Of a stretch of 64,000 nt of DNA, positions 48,240-60,203 are shown in pieces. The translations under genes and the position numbers were made by a program. Origin of the DNA: Solanum dulcamara (lineage: Eukaryota; Streptophyta; Magnoliopsida; Solanales; Solanaceae); NCBI RefSeq assembly GCF_947179165.1, contig NC_077245.1:41285286-41349285 (forward strand). Direction: 5' to 3'. Each line of letters begins with the position of its first letter. Position 1 is the stretch's first letter. The notes below the pieces were generated by a model. That model was not told where the DNA came from. It searched no databases and saw only the letters and a program-made list of their open reading frames with translations.

Positions 48240-49265
48240 CACCGAGCAAAGTAAAAATAATGAATAGGACCATAAAGAATATGATGAAAGCAGGATGCCT
48301 GAAAACCTACCACAGGAGATAGAGCAACTTGAAAGTCAGAAGAAACCTAATATGGATGAAACAAAGTTTCTCAACTTAGGAGATGAGGAAACTATGAAGG
48401 AAATGTGAATTAGCATACATTTGGAGGCTGAAAGAAAGAAGGGGTTAATAGAATTACTTAAGCATCATGTCGATAGATTTGGGTCTTACGATGATATGAC
48501 GGGGTTAAGCACTAATATCGTCTCACACAAATTGCCATTTGATCTAACTTGCGTACCTGTTAAACAAAAGACAAGAAAGTTCAAGCCAGATTTGAGTCTA
48601 AGGATCAAAAAAGAGGTAACCAAGTAGATTGAGGTGAATGTTGTGAGGGTTACAAATTACCCCACTTGGTTGGCCAACATTGTACCAGTACCAAAAAAGG
48701 ATGGGAAAATTAGAATATGTGTGGACTATCGATATCTTAACAGAGCTATTCCTAAGGATGATTTGCCTCTCCCAAATATTCATATACTCATTGATAATTG
48801 TGCAAAACATTAGTTGCAATCATTTGTCGATTATTTTGTGGGATATCACCAAATACTGATGAATTAAGATGATGTAGAAAAGACAACATTTATCACTCCA
48901 TGGGGAGTGTATTGCAATAGAGTAATGCTATTCGGTCTAAAAAATGTTGGTGTAACCTACATGAGGGCCATGACTACTCTTTTTCATGATATGATCCACA
49001 AGAAGATTGAAGTATATATGGATGATGTCGTTATCAAATCCAAGAGGAGTTTGAACCACCTAGATGATTTGCAAAAATTCTTTGAGAGGATGCAAAAGTA
49101 TAATCTACAATTGAATCCAGTAAAATGTGCATTTGGAGTACCCGCCGGAAAACTGTTAAGATTCATTATTAGCAGGAGATGCATAAAGTTGGGTCCCTCG
49201 AAGATCAATGAAATTCAAGAATTACCTCCCCCCAAGACTAAGAAGAATGTGATGTGTTTCTTGAG
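48240..49265 (+). pseudogene. Reverse transcriptase relic, Tat/Ogre-like element
   Basis: Fragments in order are HKLPFDLTCVPVKQKTRKF (48527), WLANIVPVPKKDGKIRICVDY (about 48670), DDLPLPNIHILIDNCAKH followed by a stop, TTFITPWGVYCNRVMLFGLKN (48890-48950), and the catalytic box VYMDDVVIKS at about 49011-49040 with both aspartates kept. KFFERMQKYNLQLNPVKCAFG follows. Wording such as PKDDLPLPNI and MTTLFHDMIHKKIEVYMDD fits Tat/Ogre rather than chromoviruses. At least three in-frame stops (48628, near 48812, near 48863) inactivate it. Confidence 0.85.
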
Positions 49266-49817
49266 AAGACTACAGTAATTTGCAAACCCATATTTAAATT
49301 ACTAAAGAAGGAAGCGACCGCAAAATGGATGGAGGAAATTCAAAAGGCTTTTGATAAAATCAAAGAATACTTGTCCAACCCACTAGTATTGGTCCCACCT
49401 GAGCCTGGGAGGCCATTGCTACTGTATTTATCTTTCATGGATAATGCATTTGGATGCATATTGGGACAACATGATGAGACAGGTAGAAGAGAGAAAGCCA
49501 TTTACTACTTGACCAAGAAGTTCACACCATATGAGGCAAGATATACCTTGTTGGAGAGAACGTGTTGCGCTTTGGCTTGGACCGTGCAAAAATTTAGGCA
49601 TTATTTGTCTGCATACACAACGTACTTGATCTCAAGAATGGACCCACTCAAGTACATCTTTCAAAAGCCAATGCCTTCAGGTAAATTGGCAAAGTGGCAA
49701 ATTTTGTTGAGCGAGTTTATTGTGTACGTGACACAGAAATTCATAAAAGGACAAGCCTTGTCTGACCACCTCACAAAACATCCAGTGGATCACTATTACG
49801 AGTCGCTCAAAACCTAC
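49266..49817 (+). pseudogene. RNase H relic, Tat/Ogre-like element
   Basis: The open frame from 49254 encodes the RT-RNase H connection and RNase H start: LLLYLSFMDNAFGCILGQHDETG, then AIYYLTKKFTPYEARYTLLERTCCALAWTVQKFRHYL, and later LSEFIVYVTQKFIKGQALSDHL. It is cut at 49818 by an LTR and runs a few codons into it before stopping. Integrase and the 3' LTR of this element are absent from the window. Confidence 0.85.
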
Positions 49818-51496
49818 TATTACACCCTACCCTCTTGAGCTCGGAATGTCTCTTAAGCTTCTTAGAAGTTATTATGCAAGCCGAATAATCTACGTCACTA
49901 TCAAACAACTCTAAGGAAGGAAGAATGTGATACCCTATAGTAGGAAAGGTTGGAAATAGGGTCATGAGAAGTCAGAAGGAGTTGGAGGCCAATTATTGAG
50001 TCGTAGAACTCGACTTACCTACATAAACTATTAAATTAGAAGTCTTACATACTTAAGCTACTTGAGTACATACCAAGCTTGCATAGCAAGGATTACATAG
50101 GTTCTTAAAATAAGACAAGATTATGAACCCATGAGGAAGAGGAAAGAATGATACATGGAAGCAAGGAGGGAGTGACACGTGGCAGCAACTGAAGTAAGAA
50201 GGTGACCTACCTGCCTGCTTGGGGGGTTGACCCCCACCACCACGTGGCAGCCCCTAATTGGCTGCATAGATGCGTTGGCCCAATAAGGGCTGGACACATG
50301 TCACCCTAAGGGGCTGACATATGTCAACCCCAAGGAATACTATATATACATATTTTATGACTCTTAAATTCATTCTTTATCCAAAAAAACTTCAGCCAAA
50401 AATAAAGAAAAGAAACCCTAAAGCTAGAGAGAGAGGAGCGACGACCAAGAGAGAAAAAGGTAAGGTTCCCAATTTCATTCCATGAATTAATTATTTAAGG
50501 TATTCTATGGTGATATAGCGGTGTTTGATAATGTAAAATTTCATTTTGGGGCAGCAAGGAAGTGATACAAACAATCCGCTAAATTTCAGCACGTTAAGAG
50601 AACTTCCGAGGCGCATTTTGATAAGTTTCAGGTAAGGTAAGGTCTTTCCTTTCAATTTGGACTTTATGGTGTGGTTGTGGAGTGTATTACACATCTTTTA
50701 TGTTGCTGGAAGTATAGAAATTCCATAAAGATGCTTGACGTTAGAAACAATCTAAATTGAAGTCATTATAGTTAAATTGAAGTTGAGTGGGGTGTTGTGC
50801 TTGTGGTGCTGCATCTGCAGGTGGCGTGGTGGTGTGTTGAAGGGATGGAACATGGTCTAAATAGGGTGTGGGTGCTTCTGGTTGCAACCCGACCCTCCAT
50901 CCCATACGGTTAAAGGTTTTACAAAATAGAGATTAAAATACCCTATTTTGGTATCGTAGTTTTAAGCGAGTTGTTTGGAGGTTGTATTGTGTAATGTTGC
51001 CATGTTTTATTTGTATATGAGCTGTTGATTGTTGTTGTTGGTTGGATGTAGTAATTGAGGGTGTAATTGAAAGTTCGGATAGGGCAAGTTATAGTGAGGT
51101 GCTGCCCGATTTCCGTTAACTCCATAACTAATTAAGGGACTAGTTGAGAAAGGCGAGCGTGGGAGTGAGTTCTATAGATACTCGAAGGTAACTTAAGATG
51201 CTAGAAAGTCGAGTGTTGATATTCGTATTTACTTTCATATTAAATAGGTTCAAAGGACAATGAAGCAAACGTGGTTAGGAGCGATCCATAAGAGGTATGT
51301 AAAGCCTATCCTTTCTCTTCTTTGGCATGTCCTAGATATAAGTAAAAGATGGTACGATTGCAGAGGTGATTCCATTACTAAGTGTCTCTTATTCACTTCT
51401 GGATATCGAAATAATAGTTGAAATACTTTCCTTGAACCTTTTATATGCTAAGGAATTAAAGAATATACGGGCTCCTAGTGTAAGGACTATATGAAA
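49818..51496 (+). repeat. LTR fragment of the dominant family, plus orientation
   Basis: It begins TATTACACCC (from TGTTACACCC) inside the RNase H relic. It carries the U3 phrases, a CCACGTGGC G-box at about 50242, GGCCCAATAAGGGC near 50277 and a TATATATA box near 50343. It continues to about 51496, where a second LTR start TGTTACACC appears. Its 3' half is missing. Confidence 0.7.
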
Positions 51497-51762
51497 TGTT
51501 ACACCTTGCACTTTTGAACCTTGAAACGTGTTCCTAGTCTTCTTGAAAATGCCCATGAGACCCCTACTGTCCACACACTGATAACAACTCTAAGGAAAGA
51601 AGAATGCGATACCCCATGAGAGGGAAGGTTGGAAATAGAGTCATTTGAATCCGAAAAGAGTTGGAGGCCAAGAAATGAGTCATAGGACTCGATTTACCTA
51701 CGTAAGATACTAATTTAGAAATCCTATACACTTGAGCTACTTAAGGACATACCAAACTTACT
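51497..51762 (+). repeat. LTR start, interrupted by the Tekay element
   Basis: It starts TGTTACACCTTGC and reads in plus orientation to AAACTTAC. The same LTR resumes at 63489 after the 11.7 kb insertion: CTTAC then GTAGCACGGATTACATAG, the usual family order. A subfamily-specific phrase (AACGTGTTCCTAGTCTTC) is shared, in reverse, with 14113-14187. Confidence 0.8.
51758..51762. other. Left target-site duplication CTTAC
   Basis: CTTAC precedes the LTR start TGTCATG at 51763 and is repeated at 63484-63488. Confidence 0.9.
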
Positions 51763-54700
51763 GTCATGACCCAACCCCATAGGCCGTGATGGGTGCCGGA
51801 ACTGGACACCCCTGTCTACCCTGACCAACTATACATAGTCTGTCCCTTGGTTATACTCAAAATACATCAACATATAAGAAAACTTATAAGCCGATAAGGC
51901 TATTGTAACACATGGGGTCATCCCGTGATACATATATATACGAGCCAATAAGGCCGCCACGACACCGGGAACGCCCCGGATTATAAGTCATATCAGTATA
52001 GCCGTACATAAAGCTCATATACTACTCAGGCACAACTCATATACATCCCATGCACAACTCATATACAGCTCATATATAACTTAGATACAGTCCATATACA
52101 ACATATATACAACTTATATACATATACGCTCTACACACAAACAACCCACATCTGTATCCACAAACCTCTAAGAGTCAAAAGAACAGTAACATAAGGCGGG
52201 ACAGGGCCCCCGCCGTACCCGTGAACAAAACTTATATACATGCATCAAGTTTTAGTACCCAAAATCAGGCTCCAGCACAATAGAGCATTTTTAGACCGCT
52301 GAGTGGGACTCCTATGCTGGTGGATCCCCAACTTGTATACCTGCACCTGCGGGCATGAAACGTAGCCCCCCGAGGAAAGGGGGGTTTGTACGACATATGT
52401 ACTGAGTATGTAAAATGTAACATAACACGACAAGAGGTATATCCGAAATAGAGAAGCAGGGGAACAAATTATCAAACCAGAAACCTGTACCTGTACTCTG
52501 TGAATTAAAAAAGCATGCATGCTCAAATTATACAATATAGCCAACCCTTTCAGGGATCCGACGAATCACATCTGTAGGACCATCATAGGCACGATGCTAT
52601 CACCACCTTATTGCAATACATCATCATCATACATATATATATACGTACCCGACCCTCAAGTGAGGGCTCGGTGAACAATGCAGTGAGTTGTACACGATAA
52701 CGGACCTGGCCTGGGACTCGGTGAAAGAAGTGTTACAGTATACACGAGTAGAGTAGTGAGTAACTATATGCAATTCAAATCATTATCAGAGACTCAATAG
52801 AATAAGAAAGTTGAGCTTTTGTTTGAGGACCTGAGTAACGAAGTAGTCATCTTGAGCGTCCTCTAAATGCCATTATGGGCTGTCTCAAAAGTAATCTCAG
52901 GGACCCTAGACATGTATTAAAGCAGGGTCAAATTATTTATGAAATCAAACACATAGTCTCGTGTAGTCTTTATGACTCAGAGCTTGTATATTTGGTACCT
53001 CTTTAACGTATAGAAGTTTCCAGGAAAATAGTTCAACTACTATCAGAGTTTGGTATTCAAAAGTAAACAGGATATGCTAAGGATGGAGTTACCCCAGAGC
53101 TCAGATCATATTCAACTTAAAACTAAGACAAGGACATGTCCAAAAGAAGAAAGAGAATAAGCTCTATATAGTGTGTACTTTCCCTCAGGTGATCTGCATA
53201 TACATATTTCATACCCAACCCATCATGGGGCTCAGTGAACCACTATGGCATCGTAATCTCATTTTCGTATCAAATACATCTCAATGGAAAGGAGAGATAG
53301 CTTCTCACACACTACATTCTAACACATAGAAGCCCTACTAGGGAATACTTAATCTTTACAGGAACTCTAATGCTGAACAGTGGATAGGGGTTATGAGGCG
53401 TACTTGGAATTCTAGGAATGGAATTATCTTCACACTTCATATACAATTCACTTAAGGCTAAACATTGCCAAGAGGAAAGAAAGATAGTTGTATGCACTTA
53501 TACTAAAAACATGCCAAAAGAAAGTTCCACATACCTCTTATGGATTCCCCTTAATCGCGTTCACGTCGTTGTCCTCAAAACCTATTTAACATGGAAGTAA
53601 CGCAAGTATTAACAACCTTAGACTTCTCAGCAACTCAGACTACTCACGAGTATTCATAGCATTCATCCCCTCGCTTGCCTTCTCGACTAGTTCCTTAACT
53701 AGTTAAGGTGTTAACGGAAATCGGACAGCACCTCCCCTATAATGTGCCCTATCCGAATTCCCAACCATGTCCTTAACACCTGAAGCCAACCAAAAATACA
53801 ACCAGAAGCTCATATATATATATAACATGGCAACATTACACAATATAAACTCCAAACGACTCGCCCGAAATTACGATACCAAAAGAAGGTTTCTAGTTTC
53901 TATTTTGCGAAACCTTTAACCGTACGAAGTGGGGCGTCGTGTGGATGTAACCAGCATCTCCACCAACTCATTTAGAGAACTTTTAGACCCTGCAACATGC
54001 CATAAAACAACCATCAGAAGCCCCCACGCGCACAACACCTTATTTCAACAACAATTTAACTATAACGATTCCGATTTAGTTTATTTTGAATGTCGAACTT
54101 TTCCTGACTTTTTCCCAACTTCCAGCAGTACAAAATGTGTTTAATACACCCCATAAAAATATCATAAACTTCAAGTTAGAGGGGAATACCTTACCTTTCC
54201 CGAAATTGGCTAGAACTTGCCGAAATCGCGCCTCGAAACTCTTTTTTAGCGCGCTGAATCGTCGTGGCAGCTTGCTGTCCGTTTTTTTGCTGCACCAAAC
54301 TCTAGTTTTATACTACTAATACTTCCATATCATCGTGTTATATGCTAAATAATTAATTTACAGAATGAAATCGGGACTTACCTTATTTTTCTCCCAAGCC
54401 GTCGCAATTTTCTCTCTAGACTAGGGTTTGTTCATCTATTTTTGTTTGCTGCAAATTTGATGAATAAAAGCTGAAGTTTATGATACATATACATACATAT
54501 ATGTGGTCATAGGGTGTGACACGTGTCATTCCCAAGAGGTGATATGTGTCCAGCCCCTATTGGGCCACCGTATCTACATGCTGAAGGAGGGGCTACCACG
54601 TGGTAGTGGGGCCCACCTCCCCCAAGGAGGTGGGTCACCTACTTGGCCCCAAGTAGGTGGGTCACCTGCTTTCTTAGGTTCTGTCATGTGTCACCCTCCT

Positions 54701-55047
54701 ATTGGCCGCCCCGCATAATTTGTTTTCCTCCTCGTGGGTTCGTAATCTCGTCTTATTTTAAGAGCCTATGTTATCCGTGCTACGCAAGCTTGGTATATAC
54801 TCAAATAGCTTAAGTATGTAAAACTTCTAAGTTAGGGGCGTACGTAAGCAAATCGAGTCCTTTGACTCATCACTTGGCCTCCAACTCCCTCCATCTTCTC
54901 TTGACCCTATTTCCAACCTCCCCTACCATGGGGTGTCACATTCTCCCTTCTTAGAGTTGTTCAATAGGGTCGTAACTTAAGTAGCTCACACACTAGCTTC
55001 TAAGTAACTTAAGGAACCTTCCGAGTTCAAAGATGTGGGGTGTAACA
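51763..55047 (-). repeat. 3' LTR of the Tekay-like element
   Basis: Plus strand from TGTCATGACC to TGTAACA, 3285 bp. It includes a patch of degenerate ~10 bp repeats (CAACTCATATA variants) at 52010-52130, also present in the right LTR. Its U3 holds CACGTG at 54519 and 54597 and paired small hairpins around 54624-54670. Confidence 0.9.
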
Positions 55048-55063
55048 TCCTTCCCCCCTTTAG
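55048..55063 (-). other. Polypurine tract of the Tekay-like element
   Basis: The minus strand reads CTAAAGGGGGGAAGGA, identical to LARD copy 1, directly before the LTR. The adjacent hairpin (plus 55064-55083) is slightly mutated in one arm. Confidence 0.9.
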
Positions 55064-55182
55064 AATATTCATCCCCGAATGTTAAATGCAACTTCCTTTA
55101 AGACTTTATATAAATTATAGAGGGGTTCCCTTCCTTTATACTATCACATACATTTCCATCTATATTGTTAACATACGAGTGC

Positions 55183-56481
55183 TCAAGAGTTGGAGTTACC
55201 TATAGATATCGGGAACATGTATGGATACCTGTGCTTCATGTCCTCTTCGGTCTCCCAGGTCATTTCCTCCCAATTTCTATTCCGCCACAACACCTTAATC
55301 GAGGCTACTTCCTTAGTTTGCAATCTCCTAATCTGCCGATCTAGGATGGCGACTGGCTGTTCTTCGTAGGCTAGTTCTTTAGTGACCTGGATGTCATCCA
55401 CGGAATATACTTGGAATGGGTCACCTACATATCTGCGAAGCATTAATACATGGAAAACTGGATGTACTGCTTCTAGGTCGGCTGGCAAGTCTAATTCATA
55501 GGCAACCTTGCCTATTCAGCGAAGGATCAAGTAAGGACCAATGTATCTCGGACTCAACTTCCCTTTCTTGCAGAATTTCATTACTCCTTTCATGGAAGAC
55601 ACTTTCAAGAATACCCATTCACCCACTTGAAACTCTAATGGTCGACGTCGACTGTCTGCATATGACTTCTATCGACTTTGGGTAGTTAATAATCTTTCCC
55701 GAATAAGCTTTACCTTTTCCACCGTCTTTTGGACTATGTCTGGACCCATTAGTTGCGTTTCGCCAACATCGAACCAACCGATAGGGGACCTGCAATTCCT
55801 GCCGTATAAAGCCTCATACGGCGCCATTTGAATGCTGGAGTGATAACTGTTATTGTAGGCAAACTTAATAAGTGGTATATGATCATCCCAGCTACTTTTA
55901 AAGTCAATTATATAGGCTCGTAACATATCCTCTAGTGTCTGAATAGTGCGCTCGGCCTGCCCATCAGTTTGGGGATGAAATCTTGTACTAAGGCTTACTT
56001 GTGTTCCTAAGCCTTCCTGGAATGACAACCAAAAATGGGCTGTGAACTGGGCTCCCCTGTCCGAAATAATAGATGCGGGAACGCCATGAAGTCATACTAT
56101 TTCCTTGATGTACAACTTTGCATAATCCTCGGCGGAGTATGTGGTCTTGACTGGGAGGAAGTGGGTTGATTTTGTAAGCTTATCCACAATAACCCATATG
56201 GAATCCTGCTTCCGGAGAGTGCGAGGTAAGCCGATAATGAAATCCATGTTAATTGCTTCCCACTTCCAGGTTGGAATCTCCATCTCCTGTAGTAGCCCAC
56301 CCGTTTTTTTATGTTCAACCTTAACTTGCTGGCAATTCGGGCATTGGGCTACGAACTCTGCTACATCCCTTTTTATACCGTCCCACCAATATAAACATTT
56401 GAGGCCGTGATACATCTTGGTTGACCCCGGATGAATGGAATAACGGGCATATTGTGCCTCTCCTAGTACTTGCTGCCGCAA
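55183..56481 (-). pseudogene. Integrase with chromodomain, Tekay-like
   Basis: Inserts reverse-transcribed DNA; the chromodomain guides insertion to heterochromatin. From the right, the minus strand encodes an N-terminal zinc region (SIHPGSTKMYHGLK, CPNCQQVKVEH). The core follows, with the three acidic residues visible in MDFIIGLPRT, the region after 56091 (SDRG) and DGQAERTIQTLEDM. Next come YNNSYHSSIQMAPYEALYGR, RPLEFQVGEW and KLSPRYIGPY, then HPVFHVLMLRRYVGD. The C-terminal chromodomain carries LAYEEQPVAILDRQIRRLQ and WEEMTWETEEDMKHRYP. In-frame stops are at 56092-56094 (TGA), near 55669 (TAG) and at 55516-55518 (TGA). Domain order is complete; it is inactive as it stands. Confidence 0.9.
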
Positions 56482-57235
56482 ACCTGCAACTTTCGGTACA
56501 CAGACTCTGCCTTGATATCATAGTATCCCACCCGTCGTGACCTCAAATAGAGGCTTTCCCTTTTGGAGAGTTTCATCCCTATATTATGCTAGAATAGGGT
56601 CCTGGTATTGATATCGTTTTACTTCCTTCATGAGGGAGGATTCAGCAATTCCTCAAATAGAAACCCCGTCCTCACCCGAATCAACTAAGTGGACTCCAAG
56701 GCTGGCAAGCTGGCAGATCTCACGGATCATCTCCTTCCGTTCCGATTGTACCTCTGCCACGCTACCTATTGATTTACGGCTGAGCGCATCCGCCACTATA
56801 TTTGCCTTCTCTAGGTGGTATAAAATGTCGACATTATAATCCTTTAATAAATCCAGCCCCCTTCTCTGTCGTAGGCTTAACTCTTTCTGCTTAAAGATAT
56901 ATTGGAGGCTTTTGTGGTCCGTATAAATGTCAACATGTACACCATATAGATAGTGTCTCCATATTTTTAAAGCATGGATCACCGCTGCTAATTCCAAATC
57001 ATGGGTTGGATAATTCTTTTCGTGCTTCCTAAGCTGTCAGGAGGCGTACGCTATAACTCTACCATGCTGCATCAGAACGCACCCTAATCCAATACCGAAA
57101 GCATCACAATAAATAACAAAGCCATCTGGTCCTTCTGGAAGAGTGAGGACAGGAGCCGTAGTCAATTTTTCTTTTAACAGTTGGAAGCTTCGTTCATAAG
57201 CGTCAGTCCATTGGAACTTAACCACTTTTTAGTCA
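56482..57235 (-). pseudogene. RNase H, Tekay-like element
   Basis: Degrades the RNA strand of the RNA-DNA hybrid. The first part (57037-57225) has VIYCDAFGIGLGCVLMQHG with its acidic residue. It is followed by a stop and then, from 56997, [31 protein letters not shown] and [12 protein letters not shown], so the D-E-D-D set is recognisable. The linker to integrase (56482-56650) carries stops. A one-base loss near 57228 puts the RT and RNase H parts in different frames. Confidence 0.88.
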
Positions 57236-57960
57236 GTCTTGTTAAGGGTGCTGAACTAGAAGCAAACCTTTCCACGAACCTCCTATAGTATCCTTCTAAT
57301 CCCAAGAAGCTACGTACCTCCGTAGGGGTTGTGGGTTTTGTCCAAGCCTTTACGGCCTCAATCTTCTGTGTATCTACTCGAATACCGTCAATTCCAATAA
57401 TGTGTCCAAGTAAAGCCACTGACATTAACCAAAATTCGTATTTAGAGAACTTAACGTATAATTTTTGATGTCGAAGTACCCCGTGTACTGCCCACAAGTG
57501 ATCCGCATATTCCATCTCCGATCATGAATAGACCAGAATATCATCAATAAATACGATCGCCAACAAATCTAGAAATGGTTTGAACACTCAGTTCATTAAA
57601 TCCATAAATACTGCTGGAGTGTTTGTCAGACCAAAACACATTACCTTGAACTCGTAATGCACATACCGGGTCCTAAATGCAGTCTTTGGTATATCTACCT
57701 CCCTTACCCGCACCTGATGATAGCATGACCGCAGGTCTATCTTCGAAAAGCATTGTGCACCCTGCTACTGGTCAAACAAATCATCAATCCTGGGGAGGGG
57801 ATATCAGTTCTTAATGGTTACCTTATTCAGCTGCCTGTAGTCAATACACATTCGCAGTGATCCATCTTTTTTTTCCACAAACAACACTGGTTCTCCCCAT
57901 GGTGATGTGCTGGGCCTAATAAACCCTTTTTCCAATAGGTCTTTCAACTGCTCCTTTAGC
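57236..57960 (-). pseudogene. Reverse transcriptase, Tekay-like element
   Basis: Copies the genomic RNA. On the minus strand, [16 protein letters not shown] leads into [23 protein letters not shown] and [18 protein letters not shown], then the catalytic FIDDILVYS at about 57525-57555 with both aspartates kept. [21 protein letters not shown] and [15 protein letters not shown] follow. In-frame stops are at 57804-57806 (TGA), 57598-57600 (TGA), 57522-57524 (TGA) and one TAG near 57765. Three of the four are TGA where relatives usually have an arginine codon. Confidence 0.9.
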
Positions 57961-58616
57961 TCCTTTAAATCCACGGGTGCCATTCTATATGGGGAAATAG
58001 AGATAGGCTGAGTATCTGGTGGCACGTCCATAGTTAACTCTATCTCCCATTCTGGAGGGAGGCTTGGAAGTTCATCTGGAAGCACATCTGGATATTCATT
58101 AACCATGGGTACCGACTGAAGAGTTGGCACCTCTGCTTCTAGATCATGCATGTGGGATAAATGATAAATGTACCCCTTGTTGATCATCTTCCTTGCCCTA
58201 AGGTATGAAATAAACCTACCCTTCGGTGATGATGTGTTTCCTAACCACTCGACAATTGGTTCGTCTGAAAACTGAAATCGAACCATTTTATTTTTACAGT
58301 CTACGTTGGTGTGACAAGAAGCTAGCCAATCTATACCCATGATAACATCAAATTCCACCATATCTAACTCTATCAAATCAGCCAAGGTACAATGACTATA
58401 CACATTTATCGGGCAGTGTCTATATACCTGCTTTACCACAATGGAGTCGTCTACTGGTGTAGCAACCTCAAATGATTCTATTAACTCAAGTTTAATTCCA
58501 ATTCTACTAGCAACAAAAAGAGATATATATGATAAAGTAAAGCCTGGATCCATCAACGTATATACGTCCTGAGAAAGGATTAATAATGTACTTGTGACTA
58601 CATTCGATGACGCTTC
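57961..58616 (-). pseudogene. Aspartic protease, Tekay-like element
   Basis: Cuts the Gag-Pol polyprotein. The frame 57804-58556 opens near the active site, [11 protein letters not shown] (plus about 58520-58553), keeping the catalytic Asp and Gly but with Phe where Ser is usual. It continues through [18 protein letters not shown] (flap and C-terminal strand), into a linker with [20 protein letters not shown], and then RT ([34 protein letters not shown]). A TAG at about 58617 separates it from the gag tail. Confidence 0.88.
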
Positions 58617-59999
58617 CTAGTCCTGTCTACTAGCTAAAGCATATATACGATTAGAAGGACCGCCAGAACTAGAAGCTCCACCACGGCCTCTACCACGGCC
58701 TGCTGGTATCTGCATTCCCCGCCCTATCAGGTGCATAGCTACAGAAGAAGACGAACCCGCAACTGACCCAGTTGGCTGAGCCATACCACCTGGAGTACTT
58801 TTAAATGGACACTCCCTCACAATATGGCCTTGACGGCCACAAAAAAAAAGCACCCGTAGTCCAACGACATTCTCCAAAATAAGGCTTATTGCAATGGGGA
58901 CACTGGGGTATCGAGGGTCTTGACTACCGAGAACTTTGGTTTATCTTTATACCTGAGGCTTTAGAGATTTGATTGGCCCCCGAATATCTGGCGCTTTCAA
59001 CTCGTCCACCTGGGAATTATGGAGGTACACTCCAAGTTGGCTGGGAAGGATATCTACCAAACTGCTGGAACCGCCCGCTGCAAAATTCCCCCAGATGACC
59101 AACTGACCTAGACCTCTTAGGGTGACTCCTGTCGAACCCTTTGTCAGGCTGGCGCCTTCTATGTCGCTCTTCTACCCCTTGGGCGTATGCTTGTACCCAG
59201 AAAATATCCATGCCTGGCTGAGAAGCCATGGCCATACAACTATCAACCAAATAAAGATCTAAGCCCATAACGTATCGATGCACCCTGTCTGCCATATCAG
59301 CTACAATCGTGTGGGCATGTCTTTCCAATGAGTCAAACTCGAGGCTATAGTCTTGAACACTCCTGATGTTCTGCTTCAACTGCAAGAATCTATCCACCCT
59401 GGATCATCTCATTTCTAGAGGCAGGAAGTGGCTAAGAAAAGCTTCTACAAACTCATCCCATTCAGTTAGAAGAGAACCCTCGCCCCTTGATAACTCCCAA
59501 GACTCGTGCCAGTTAGCGGCTACATCACGTAGCTAATAGGAGGCCAATTCAACCGACTCGATCTTCGAAGCCCTAATGATCCGCATTATACGCTGCATTT
59601 GTCGAATTAATTCCTAGGCATCCTCTGCAATCGAATGAAATTCTGGAAGGTTACAAGCTAGGAAATCACGGACCCTCAAGCTGTCTTATGTATTAGCATC
59701 ATCTGGGCCACGCCTTTGGTCCTGTCCTTCCATCAGTCCAGTCAACAGCTGAACGGCATCTCGTATAGCTCTATCCTCCGCCCCTTGCTGTGGGCTGGAA
59801 GGTTCCTGTGCTGGAGGTTCAGGATCGGCAACTGCTGCTTCCCCAAGCTCCTCTGGAGGTGGCAACGTAGTAGAACTCGCCGACTAGAGTACAATCCTTG
59901 GCATAGACTGGGCACGGGCCCTGGTAATTCTCGGGGTCTGACTAGTTTCCCCCATTGCTGATTTGGCCTTCTAGGCCATGGTCGCTTTCCTTAGAGGCA
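58617..59999 (-). pseudogene. Gag polyprotein, Tekay-like element
   Basis: Structural capsid and RNA-binding protein. The likely start is the minus-strand ATG at 59999 (MPLRKATMA, then a stop), with another possible start slightly inside. A Pro/Glu-rich N-terminus is followed by a capsid domain (about 59400-59640, with DVAANWHESWELSRGEG and FVEAFLSHFLPLEMR) and then YSLEFDSLERHAHTIVADMA (59300). An Arg-rich region follows, then a zinc knuckle CGRQGHIVREC at 58800-58845. Just before the knuckle a run of nine T (minus strand) shifts the frame and splits its first Cys pair. The tail is Gly/Arg/Ser-rich. Several stops make it non-functional. Confidence 0.85.
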
Positions 60000-60186
60000 T
60001 TACTGTAAACATATAGATCGGTTAGTGAGGGGTCATCCTAAAAATATAGCTCTATCGCACAATCTAAGATAAGAAAGAAGGTAACATCCTAAATGTCCTG
60101 CATCCTCCTGTCTATAGGTGTGGTGCACAACACACTGATAAACAAGCCTCTACTAGACACAGTCTGTGGATACTCCGAGAAAGAAC
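60000..60186 (-). other. 5' leader of the Tekay-like element
   Basis: Untranslated leader between the gag start and the primer site. It contains AAGGTAACATCCTAAATGTC (plus 60078), which also occurs in the LARD leaders at about 23109 and 36083, further evidence of common ancestry. Confidence 0.6.
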
Positions 60187-60199
60187 TGCTCTGATACTA
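60187..60199 (-). other. Primer-binding site of the Tekay-like element
   Basis: The minus strand reads TAGTATCAGAGCA four bases from the LTR end, one change from the LARD site. Confidence 0.85.
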
Positions 60200-60203
60200 C
60201 TTT

